This document shows, in pieces, positions 34,501 to 45,599 of a stretch of DNA of 64,000 bases. Origin of the DNA: Epiperipatus broadwayi. Lineage: Eukaryota; Onychophora; Udeonychophora; Euonychophora; Peripatidae. The notes under the pieces are model-generated. The model had not been told where the DNA came from. It saw only the letters and a program-made list of their open reading frames with translations, and made no database searches. Made by a program: the position numbers and the translations under genes. The stretch spans positions 1,393,699 to 1,457,698 of the forward strand of contig JAQFVV010000255.1 in the NCBI GenBank assembly GCA_028023455.1. The letters run 5' to 3'. Numbering within the stretch: position 1 is the first letter of the stretch; each line of letters opens with the position of its first letter.

Positions 34501-37500
34501 TTGAAATTCTTAAAGTATAGTATGCTATTAAAAATAGCTAAGTGATTATAGACGCTCTTAAAATCGTTTTTTAAAATTATAAGAGAGTAGTTTTTAAAAT
34601 AATTTATAAAAGTTACCGATGAATATGCAGTGTTAATTTATTATAGTTCCCTATTAATCGTTTCCTATTAATGCTCAATTTACTGTCAAATAATCATGAG
34701 GACATCGTATAAGGATAAAATGTATTGGAGACTTTATACTGAAAATTTGACAAACGCTGGATTGACTAGCAGAGTTATTAGATGCTTAACAGTAATACGT
34801 TGGACTTTGTATAAATTTAAAAGCTAATGATAGTTAATTTTTTTAAAATAGAAGTTTGAAAATGAGAAATACTTCTTTATGAAGCAAGTATTTGTAAATT
34901 CTAAATTTAAATATATATCTTGGTAAAGATATAATATATAACAGTAATTGTATAAATATTTGCCTTGTTAATTCTTTATGGTATAAAAGACTAAATTCTG
35001 ACAATTTTAAAAGGCAAATAAATTGGAGATGTAATAAGTAAAGAAATACTTATAAGTCAAATTATAATATTATTAGAGTCTAAACGCTGGTCGTATAAAA
35101 GACTTTAAAAGTAATCTTACCTGAATATCTGTTATGGAATGCGCAAATCAAATCTACATGTGGATATCCAAGTAAAGTTAGAAAATAATTAAACAAGAAC
35201 TTATAAATTATAAACTAATGCTAAAAGATAATAACTTTTAAATAATATTTTTTCCTTAAGAAGAGATGAATATGGATCCTATAAACTATTTTAATTTTAT
35301 TTTATTTTATGGTGGAACTAACTCTGACTTTTAATTTTATTTTATTTTAAAAAAAAAACGTTTTCATTTTTGTCATAAAAACTTTTAAAGAACACGTGAT
35401 GTACCGGAAAAGGAAGTAATGTTAAGTGAAAATTTGTGCCTAGGAAAAAGAACAATGACAACTGGATGAAGCCACCGTTGGATGTTATGTAATATTTTTA
35501 TTTATTAACTAACATAAATATTTCAGTAATTATTAATTTATTAAAGATAGGAAAGGTACATTTACATTTTTTTTTTAAAATAATAGCTAAATACTAATAT
35601 AACTTTTATTGCATAAAGTTTATTTTATAATTATACAACACGTAATATTTTAAAGAATAATTGTTGAGTGTAAATATGAAATTATTTTGTAAAACTGGAA
35701 TCCTGGAGGACATCGTGACGGACTGTACATTGAAGTGTTATTTATGGTAAAATTGTGTAATAATAATAATAATTTGATGTATTTACTATGTTTTCTTTAG
35801 ATCAACCAAATGTTATATGATTATTGAATGAATGTATTAATGTTTAAATAATATACACGCATAACAGTAATAATAGCAGTTTTATTTTAATATGCATATT
35901 TTAAAATTGATGATATAAATTTAGTATAATGTAATATGAAAACCTAGAAGTAATTATATGATTCTTTCGTGAATGAATTTCAATGTTTCTGTTCCAATAT
36001 TAGAAATCCGATTTATTATACTAGTGTAAGTTATTTATTTTTTTTCTTTTCAAATTAGTGAGAAGTATATAAAGTCTATATTTATTTTTTTATTTTTTAT
36101 TTTTATTAGATGAGTTATGTTAATTTTACATAGAAATTTATATTTTGATTGAAGGCTTATTGTAAATAGATGATGAGGTATAGAAGAGTTTGGATCATTA
36201 TTATTTTATTTTGAAATTGGTCATTTGTTTTTCTGAAATTAAATAAGATTAAAATGACTTTTGTAGATAGAAGTTTTATTAGGAAGGAAATAGGAATAAC
36301 AAGTAAAAGTGTAATAATTAAAATAGAAAAGAATCATAAAATTTGATTTAACATTATACTTTATAAAAGTTGAAATTATTGAATAATTTTTTAAAATACT
36401 ATTTTAAAAGTACATATACGTATTGCATATTTTAATAAGACATGTAGTATGACACTATATCGGAATGAAATAAACAGTGATAGTCAATAATTGTTATTAT
36501 ACTACAAAGTTATATCAGTTGATACATTGATTAATATTTGAGTCATACTGATAATAAATATAATATAGCATTATACATTATAACATAAATAACAGTAGGA
36601 CTTAAATGAAATATCATTTAAATTATTAAAGTTGGTTTATTTACATACATGCTACATGAATGATATCTTACATAAAATCTTTTCTTATATTAATTGATAA
36701 TAAGTAGTGTTTATGTAAATTAAAGTCATAAACTTAATTGAATTTTATTAATAAAACATTCTCTGAAATGTATAAATTATCTACTTATAGTTATGGAAAT
36801 AATAACAGTGTAAAAATCTTGTATTATTATTTTTCTTATTTTTGTTTATTTTCTTTAGTTCCATTTAAATGTAAATAGTGTAAATAAATTATTTGTTAAA
36901 GTTAATGTAAATAAATTTGTTAAGTTGTTTAAAAGATGTGTTGAATTCATTATTTTGCACCACAGCATTTGACAACAGATAATTTGAATGTACATAATAT
37001 TTGCACAATATGAATTTATTATTTTATTATTTGAGAAAGAAACACAATATTTTCTTAATATAATTTATAGAAATTGATTGACATTAACATATGATATTAC
37101 AATGGTCATAAAGTAATTATAATGCACAGTATAAGAGTATAATACTATTTATTGCCACAGATTGGTAAATTATAAGATTTTGGTTTATTCTAAAATTAAG
37201 ATACTATATGGAAATGAAAGACATGTATATGATTTACTTATTTTCTTAATGATTAAAAGTATAATCCAATAGATAAGATTAAGATATACCCTAAAGATTA
37301 TTATTGTTAGTGATTATTGTTAGAATAAGTTAGGTGTATTTAGGTTTGATATTAAATCCCTTATCATTCCTATTTACATGAATTATTATTACTTTAAGAT
37401 AATTAGAAGAACCTGAGATTGTTTTAATTATATTTCCTTAACAATAGATTGAGATTTATTTATCTATTATTATTAAAGATAGTTCATTTATAAAAGTCAT

Positions 37501-38920
37501 AAGAGTGCTGTAGAGTTAGTAATGAGATAATTAGAAGTAATAGTATTCTTATGCCATTGAGACAGTGTCTTGGAGAGACATTGGCTCAATGTAAATCTGA
37601 TTACCAATTGTAACTTCACTTCACAGTCTCATGATTTTAATTAAATATTTATTTAATTAGTATATAATATTGAACTAAATTAATTTTTGATAAGTTTGGA
37701 ATAAATCTGATAAGTTATAATATTATAAAAATATATTAAAGATAGTTGTACATATTTTAGCCGAGCATAATAATTTGATTAAGCTAGTCATATTTTAAAT
37801 TATATCATATATCGAGAAGTGAGGGTACAATATATATATATATAATAACAAAGACTAATAATTTTATCCAAACTATGTTTTATTATTCCCTTATTCATTT
37901 TCCTTTTCAAAATGAATAAAATCAATTCACAATCTTACCCAATACAATTAATAATAAACAATTTTATATCAATATTATTGTCATCATACCAACACAGTTT
38001 AATGCTTCATATGTTAACATATTCACCATCAAATTCAAATAAGGAAAAAAAATGATGACTAACATTTTACCACATACTGAAATGCACCTCAAATTTCAGT
38101 AGGTATAATACATATATAACTGGAGTGTGTAAATGATCTACACATGTAGGAACTTAAGGATGAAATTATCTGAAGATTGGGATTAAACTATCATTAACAA
38201 TATCTTTCAGTAGAATTTAGAGAGTTCCATAAAAGTATTTATATATCTTTAAAAACATTACTTGATATTCGATTTAAATGAATAAACTCATTTATCTCAT
38301 GACTAAACTATGCAATAACATTAAATGACATTCAATGTTATATTTTGGCATCATGATATAAAACACATATCAATATAAAAGAAGCTATATCAATAGCATG
38401 ATTCAGGCAGCTTGTTTTTATTTGTATATTTAAACATTAAAATATTATGGATTATTTTGATAGCTTTGTTATCTAAATTATTTGGATTTCTCAACATAAT
38501 AAATTATGATCACGGAAGTGGCAGTTTAATCAAGCAAGAAGTATTATTGTTGTTACCAACTTCCATCATCATTCATATCAATATTAAATGCTATTGGTAT
38601 AATCATATATACATACATATACATAAAATAATAGATGTTTAAATTATACTTGGAAGCAGGTGAATTTTCATGCACATATAAATCTGTTGATGTAAATGAG
38701 ACTGCTAAACCTCAAATAAAATGAATATATGATTTACCTTGAACCTCAGATAAAATGAATAAGTGATTTATTTCCAATTCATTATTACAGTCACAAGTCC
38801 AATTAAAATTCTACATGTACACATTCAACATATTATTTTAATCAAAATTGGTGATATTTTTCTTTTGCATAATCTATTTACATCTGTTTCTTAAAGTGCT
38901 ACCTTTAATACACATACTAT
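31530..38920. other. Long AT-rich intronic stretch
   Basis: No gene and no recognised transposon over about 7.4 kb. Isolated signals are a TATA-box-like GGTATAAAACC at about 34460 and a duplicated GAGGACATCGT phrase near 34700 and 35707. A direct repeat of TTTTAATTTTATTTTATTTT lies at about 35290 and 35330. None of them identifies a function. A very old LTR element is possible but not shown. Confidence 0.4.
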
Positions 38921-39050
38921 ATATAATTATAGGGGATTTGAACCCAAACTTTCAAGCTCCCTTTTGTCATCTACTCCATCATGTGAAAAAGATAAATGAT
39001 CTACAATATATTGTAACCATATATTTTAGTATAAAATATAATAATTAATG
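38920..39050. repeat. F2 family fragment
   Basis: The phrase GGGGATTTGAACCCAAACTT and then CAAGCTCCCTTTTGTCATCT matches the arm ends of the F2 copy at 42.7-43.0 kb. Only this short part is present. Confidence 0.6.
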
Positions 39051-40388
39051 TAACTGGTACAAAAATTTCTCTGTCTTCTTTTGGTGATTTGATTGGCTTG
39101 ATTTGCACTTTGAACAGATTACTCTCTCATATTCAAAATAATTTATTAGAGAGAATTTGTAATATTTTGCCTTACTTGTTGTCTATATTATTTTAATAAA
39201 TTTAAATTGCTTCTTTCCATATACTAATTCATATCAAAATGTTTAACTTTTTAAAAATTTTGACAACACATTAAATTTGGTAAAATATTATTAAAAATAA
39301 TAATAATTTTTATTTGTTTAAAATGGTCTTAAAAATTATTTCCATTGAATTAAAAAAAAACCATTTGTTCAACTAAATCTAATTATTAAAAATAAATACA
39401 GTAATTACATATGCGTTTCAATGTAAAAAAGGAGCGCGAATTTAAAAAAAAAATCGTCTGATAGTGTTGCTTTTGGAAAAAGAAAAGAAAATGGTAAAAG
39501 GCAAATGGTGTAAATATGATAAGCTTATTTTAAAATAGTTAACAAGTAAACGGATTACCACAAAGTTTTCTATAAACGTAAAAATAACATAGTGGTATTT
39601 AATAATAAGATGAATTGCTAAATTTAAAAGTCTGTTCAAGTCGGCTAGCCAGGTGGATCAAATCGCCAGTAATAATTTTCCAATATTACATTTGAAATAT
39701 GTCGGAGCTTTCCAGTTTAAAAGCAGAATTAATTATAAGATTTTGGTATGTTTTAAAATATTTATTATTCTACAATTTGGAAAAATTAAATAAGTATTTC
39801 AATTACAGAAGTTTTATAAATATGAAAATTTGCTTTTTAAAAAAGAAGTTTAAATTAAAGTAAAATGTTAAAGTTATTAACATAGTTTAATATTTCCGTT
39901 TATAATTTTAATAAAAAAAAAATATATTGATTGATATTTAACTTTGCAATGCCAGTACTATATTTGCTAGTTAATTTGTTTACCATTTGGATAATAAAAA
40001 CAGTCTTCAAATAATTAATCAAAGCTATTTTCTAATTTTATCGTCAGTTTGGAATGATTAAATTAATTGCTATAATTAGTATTCCTAGATTTAAGCGTGG
40101 ATAAATAAATATTAGCATGGATGTGATAAACTTGGAACAGTTTTAATAGAGAAATGTAGAAATTAATAACTTATGAAAAAACATTTTCATTTAAACTCTG
40201 CGTGTCATGTTTTGGAATTGTTTCATATTTATGGAGCCACGTAAAATCGTTAATCTAATAGTGCTTATAATAACTAATACAAATGGATAAAATTACATGT
40301 ATGGAATTCAACTATAATTGTAACTATTACTTCGTATATTTATTGTTCGACACGTCATACATGGATTTCACGAATCATATTTGTAGTT

Positions 40389-40570
40389 ATAAAATGCTAT
40401 ACAATTTAATTTGTGATACACACACCTGCTAGAATTCATGTATTGAATTTTATAATGCTATACAATTTAATTTGTGATACACACACCTGCTAGAATTCAT
40501 GTATTGAACTATAAAATGCTATACATTTAATTTATATCACACACACACCTGTTAGATTTTATGTATTTGA
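40389..40570. repeat. 61-bp tandem repeat, three units
   Basis: ATGCTATACAATTTAATTTG starts at 40394 and 40455, with a third degenerate copy at 40516, giving an exact period of 61 bp. Units also share ACACACACCTGCTAGAATTC. The first two units are nearly identical and the third has diverged. Confidence 0.9.
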
Positions 40571-40999
40571 TGAATAATGCATTACTTTAATTTTATCGTT
40601 ATATGAACTTGCATGTGAAGTTCATAAGTTATATTTAATTAAGTTTAAATTAATAGGGGTTGAATAAAATATTTATTCAAAAGAATAGCGCTTGCGAAAA
40701 AGCTTGAAAAGTACTAAATGAATTTATGAGATGTATCAATTTTTATGAGGCATTTTGTGAGTCTTTCCAGATTTCTATTCCTATACTAATATTACTTATA
40801 TTATATTACATATGTTTTATCTTAAGCAAGATAAGTTAGTACATTAGTTGTCCTGATTAGCGTAACATTTTATTATGCAAGAACCCACATTTGCTAAAAT
40901 ATTAGTGTTTTCTGAATGGTCAGAATAACTGAGGAGGATGATTTTGCACTTTAATGTGAAGTAAATAGTAATGTTGTTTTATAATGTTAAAAGGCATTA

Positions 41000-41140
41000 A
41001 TCTGTGCCGGTGGTTAATCCGCAGATTACTTAATTGCCATTTTTTTTGTATTTTACACTCATTCCTGTGCTGGTAGTTAATCCGCGGAATTGTGTAATTA
41101 TACTTATTACTTTATGATGGTGTATAAATCCACAAAGTGT
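41000..41140. repeat. Degenerate tandem repeat of about 65 bp
   Basis: GTGCCGGTGGTTAATCCGCA near 41005 and GTGCTGGTAGTTAATCCGCG near 41067 are clear copies. A weaker third copy (ATGGTGTATAAATCCACAAA) lies near 41117. Confidence 0.7.
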
Positions 41141-42559
41141 TTAGTGTTATTTAATTCCTATGTGTAGATGAATGCATCCACAGGAATATGGTTTTACTTC
41201 ATAGATATAAGTTGGCCAAAGTATTTTAGTTATTCTGCTAAATCATCTTCCATTTGTAAGTATAATTTATAAGTTAGATTATTAAATTGTAGCAGGACAT
41301 TCTATTCAAGTTACCTCATAATAATTAACTGTTGGTTGATTATTATTTACCTGAATGTAAGTTTAAATTTTCACTTTATTTAATGAATGCATTATAGCTA
41401 AATCTTACAGATATAATATTATTTATTATATTATTATAAGTTTATGGTATAGATTTGTTGAATCTGGAAATGACATTAGATGTTTCATGAGTTGATGATG
41501 AATTTAGTATAATTTCCTCAATACATTCATTATATCAAATTGAAATATAAGGTATGATTAGGTTTTTAAAAACCGTACCTATGATATGTTATTGAAGAAA
41601 GTCAATGGAATTATAATTTATTTATTTTATTTGTTTATTTATGTCTTTAATTATAACATTAGAATTAATTACTTATTATTCATAAATTTGTAAATAAACG
41701 TTGATTTATAATTAAACTTACTGTGCCGTTGCTATTTGTCATTCGTAAAATCAGAAATCATAAACCTTGGATAGAGCATACATTGAAGTACATACTATCG
41801 TCAACATGATATAAGAGTTTAGTGATATTTTGAGAAAACATTTGGATGCTTTTCGTCTTTGGTAGTTTATGATGTGTAAGGTACAATAAAATCCCATTTA
41901 CCTTTTCCATCATTTTAGCTTTGCGTAGTTGATTCTAGTATACAATACAAATTGATTATTAAACCTGTAAACAGATTTACCAGATAATGACATGATTGAA
42001 TATATTTACTTAACGTTTTTAAATTGTCATTTGTCAGTATAATAAGAGTCTCAGTGATATAGTAAACTATAAAAAAGAACCCAAGTATTTATGTTTATTT
42101 ATTGCAAAGCTTTACCTGGACTAGCATTTGTATTAAAAAATCATATAGATGGTTTAAAATTTCATAATCTTATGTAGTTCCACAAATTATGCCATCTTGT
42201 ACATGGTCGGCCATCGGGTCTCATACAATAAAAATCGCAAATTAAGGTTTGAAAGATAATAACATTACATACTTATAATTTGTTTAATGTATTTTATCAT
42301 ACTACTATGACAGGTCTTCGCGGTACACCCTGGCTGCGATCAAATTAAATCATAAAAAGTTTATGTTATATCATTGGTTTGATCTGTGGTAAGTTGCTCC
42401 AGATGTTGGTTATGGTCTTTGGTGCATAATATAAATAGCATGATATGCTTTTGGTTACAGCTCTTAATAGCTGACAATGTGCAGCGGGAATTGATCGGTG
42501 ATCGAGGTTACAATTCTTAGCGCACTTATGTTTTGGTGATATTGTCCAGATCATCAGCT

Positions 42560-43510
42560 TCAATCTTTTCCACTCTCCAACCCTTCAACTGTCCATATCA
42601 CTGAAAATCTGATGATGGCATGCTCAAAGCCCTTGTTTGCCAATTTTGTTATCATACCCATGTTGACTGTCTGACTTGTCATAAGCAGGACCTTAACGCC
42701 ATTTAAATACACAGAAAAGGGATGTGCACAATACATAGTGAATATGTAATATTTAAATACAAGTGTATTATATATAATTTTAAACTAGATGTAATTATAA
42801 GAGATTTGACCCCAAACTTTCAAGCTCTCTTTTGTTGTCCACCCCATCTTATACAACCAATATACAAGACCACATACATGCGAAAATACACGAAATATGT
42901 ACAGGGGAATCATTTATCTTTTTCACAAGTATATGGTCATGTGCATTGCTGGTATAAGATGGAGTGGATGGCAAAAGGGAGCTTGAAAGTTTAGGCTTCA
43001 AATCCCCTATAACTACATTTAGCCTTAAAAGTATATATAACACACTTGTATTTATATTCAATCGCTATTCTGCCTATCCCTTTTCTAGGTATTTAAATGT
43101 GTTTAAGATCCTGCATATGAGGGGTCAGAATGACTTACAGTCAACATGGATATGACAACCAAATTGGCAAACAATAGCTTTGAGCATGCCATCATCAGAT
43201 TTTCAATGATATGGAAGGCTGAAGAGTTTGAGAGTGGAGAAGTTTGAAGTTTGTTTATAAAAGTTTGAAAGATTTGTTATCTTAATATAAACTGGTAAAT
43301 GATTATATATGGGTGTGGGAGATAATGATCTGGAACAACTGATGAGTGCAGCATGAAATATGTATATTGGAAATCATTTATCTTTTTCGCATGTAAGTAG
43401 CCATGTTTATCAATTGTACAAGATGGAGTAGATGACAAAAAAGAGCTTCAAGGTTTGGTTTCAAATCCCTATAATTACATTTAGCTTAAAAGTATATATA
43501 ATACACATGT
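42560..43510. repeat. Fold-back repeat, family F2, copy in the large intron
   Basis: The left arm at about 42570-42890 runs from GTCCATATCACTGAAAATCT through TGTTGACTG..GACTTG to CACCCCATCTTATACAACCA. It is answered inverted at about 42900-43240, ending in CAGATTTTCAATGATATGGA. A further partial unit with TTCGCATGTAAG and TTCAAATCCCTATAATTACA continues to 43510. The arms contain the B-box-like TTCAAATCCCC. Frames inside are repeat artefacts. Confidence 0.78.
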
Positions 43511-43694
43511 AGTTAAATATTATATACTATATATCTTATTTCTTATAATCATTTTCCAGTAACTTATATGACCATAATGTTATTTAGAAATGGCATATGA
43601 TAAATTGTGAGAAAAATATAAAGGTAATAAAATATAGCAAAAATTTTAAAGAAAGAAAAGATTATAAAACTTTATATATATATGAAAACATAGA

Positions 43695-44035
43695 TAAATG
43701 CATTAATATGGTCAACGTTCTGATAAAATTGGGAGGGAAATGGTCACAAGCTGTACTAGGTAAGAATATATAGGTATGTATATATATATCGATAGTAATT
43801 ATAATATAGAAAAAAGATGAATAAAAGAATGTGTAATGGATATATATATATTAATATGGTCAATCGTTTGATAAAACTGGGAGAGAAATTTTTCAATGTT
43901 AGAAAATAAGCTGTAATATATATGAATGTATATGTATTGGTAGTATAAAAGGGGAGTTGTTTATTTGATGATAGATAGTAGATATAAAAAAAAAAAAGAC
44001 GAATAAGAAAATACACAATGGAAGTATACATATGT
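43695..44035. repeat. Tandem duplication of about 155 bp
   Basis: ATTAATATGGTCAACGTTCT..GATAAAATTGGGAGGGAAA near 43700 recurs as TTAATATGGTCAATCGTTTG..GATAAAACTGGGAGAGAAA near 43850. Both are followed by AT-rich sequence with TATGTATATAT and AAAGA.GAATAA. Copies differ by many indels. The minus-strand frame across it is AT-driven. Confidence 0.65.
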
Positions 44036-44554
44036 GTAAATTTATAATAATAATATTTTTCTATTTTTTCATGGTTTTATTTTTAATGATGATCACTAGA
44101 GTGTATAAAGCTGCAGAGCGTTTATTGTCACATGATTAATTTTAAAAATGGCATCTTGAGAAAGTTCATTTGTGAATGAAAATCGATTTAATGGTATTAA
44201 ATTAAACTGCATACAAATCAGTTGTTTATTATTCCAAGTTATGTATAATTTGATTGATTAAGTGTTTATACTATATATACATATGTGAAATATTGTGGGG
44301 AAAAATACTTTTCATACATGCGCTATAAAATAGACATGCATATAAATATTAAATATACTAGTAGTTAAATTAATCCCAATATAAGATTATTTATTTTTCT
44401 TGCTATAAGTAACAATAGCTGAGAATCGTTACCCTCATTATATTAATCATTAACTTTTTGTGTTAAGATTTGTAGAGGTTCCTACTGTCGTTTTTCAAGT
44501 GCATGGTCTTAAGGTTATAGCCTTAATATATATTACTATAATCAATGTAGATAG

Positions 44555-45005
44555 CTATTTTTCATACTTTAATGGACAGGCTCCAAACTATTCCAACTCA
44601 CAAGTCTTCAGCCTTCCATTTCATTGAAAATCTGATGATGGAACATTCAAAGCCCTTGTTAATGCCAAGGTTGTCATCCTACTTATATTGACATATTAGT
44701 CATTCTGACCCCTCATGTACAGGAGAATAATCCATTTATACATACATATGCAAGGGATGGGCAGACCTTTTACACACTATTTATATAAATTAATACATTG
44801 TACAGGCTTAAACCTGCATTTATATATGTGATATATGCGGGATTCGAACTCAGACTTTCACACGATCCACTACTCTCAGTGCCATCTCAGATTGCTGACC
44901 CACCTGATCACACACATGTTGAAAAGATAAATAATTACCAATATACATATTTCATGCTAAACTAGCAATCATCAGTTGGTCTAGATTACTATCTCCACAC
45001 ATATA
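44555..45005. repeat. F2 copy with the best-preserved tRNA-like segment
   Basis: The block begins with the F2 phrases CATACTTTAATGGACAGGCT and TTGAAAATCTGATGATGGAA. At about 44828-44900 the minus strand reads like a tRNA: an A-box-like GATGGCACTGAGAGTAGTGG, then GTGTGAAAGTC and a B box GAGTTCGAATCCCGC. CAGCAATCATCAGTTGGTCT follows towards 45005. This copy supports the view that F2 carries a tRNA-derived module. It ends about 145 bp from the NPAT-like exon. Confidence 0.7.
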
Positions 45006-45148
45006 TACAATGACTTTAAAAAATGGTTAATCACATATTTATAATCTATGCAATACTGTTATAATATTAATTTTAAACAAATAATTGCAGTGCCAGATAA
45101 ACAAAAAAAAATTAACATTTAAAAGAAAATCACCACAAACAAACTTAC

Positions 45149-45415
45149 TTGGACTCGAAGTAAACAAAGATTCACTTTTTGATTCATTTGTTGGTTTTAG
45201 TGATCCTATAGAAAAATTTACAGGTAACTTAGAATTTTTGACTGCTGAAATCTTCTGTGATTTTGCAATTTCATCAAAAGATGTGATTGCAGGAGTTGAG
45301 GATAAGAAAGAAGGACTTATGTTAAATCCATCAGGAAAATGAAAGGAATCAGGTAAATTATTAATTTCAGTAGATAAATTAGCATTATCGAATGACTGCA
45401 GACATTCATATTGAT
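45149..45415 (-). CDS. NPAT: NPAT-like gene, internal exon
   Basis: The acceptor is a long T tract with CTGTATTTCAG, and the donor is CCAA/GTAAGT. The exon starts with the last two bases of an Asp codon and ends with the first base of the next codon, giving 267 bp. The reading frame passes through DQYECLQSFDNANLS, then HFPDGFNISPSF and SIGSLKPTNESKSESLF, with no stop. It is acidic and Ser/Asn/Pro-rich, like the disordered middle of NPAT-type proteins, where sequence is poorly conserved. The identification of this exon rests on phase continuity with the next exon, which carries the recognisable motifs. Confidence 0.75.
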
Positions 45416-45491
45416 CTGAAATACAGAAAAAAAAATTTATTGCTTCAAAGTAATTATTCTAAATTTTTAAATTAAAGATAAAGAATTTCAC

Positions 45492-45581
45492 CTGGTATTT
45501 TGAGTTCAGTTACATCTGCATCTTCAAAAGGGGTTTTGGAATTATCTCTTAAAAACAAATCACTCTGAAGTTTGTTAGACT
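45492..45581 (-). CDS. NPAT: NPAT-like gene, internal exon (first one found)
   Basis: A 90-bp exon lies between TTTTTATTTCTAG and CCAG/GTGAAA. It starts with the last two bases of a codon and ends with one base, and it joins the exon at 45149-45415 in frame across an intron of only 76 bp. The peptide reads SNKLQSDLFLRDNSKTPFED, then ADVTELKIP, and is polar and acidic. Nothing upstream was found that fits its phase, so the 5' part of the gene, including the LisH domain expected at the NPAT N-terminus, lies in unrecognised exons or beyond 64 kb. Confidence 0.7.
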
Positions 45582-45599
45582 CTAGAAATAAAAAGATAT

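Larger units (their letters stand above)
39050..42550. other. AT-rich intronic stretch with two small tandem arrays
   Basis: Apart from the arrays at 40389-40570 and 41000-41140, described separately, I see no gene or element. Around 42195-42235 a C/G-richer phrase with GTCGGCCATCGGGTCTCATA stands out but matches nothing I can name. Confidence 0.4.
26693..45148 (-). other. Large NPAT-like intron of about 18.5 kb
   Basis: The intron is inferred from phase-matched splice sites at its two ends: GTAAGT after 45149 on the minus strand, and a TTTTTTCACAG acceptor at 26693. It holds the split minisatellite with a Tc1/mariner-like element, F2 fold-backs, several tandem repeats and about 10 kb of featureless AT-rich DNA. 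I found no exon inside, but a small exon of unchanged phase could be missed. Confidence 0.7.

Noticed and set aside
40389-40570. CRISPR-like array
   Set aside because: Units are directly adjacent with no variable spacers, and the context is an animal genome; it is a plain 61-bp tandem repeat.
43756-44031. Hydrophobic minus frame resembling a membrane protein
   Set aside because: It is produced by (TA)n- and A-rich tandem sequence; the amino acids are almost only Y, I, F, L, S and T.
45085-45342. Plus-strand open frame of 85 codons beginning after an acceptor-like ATTGCAG
   Set aside because: The minus strand of the same stretch has better splice sites and joins in phase to the exon with NPAT motifs, so the plus frame is an antisense shadow.
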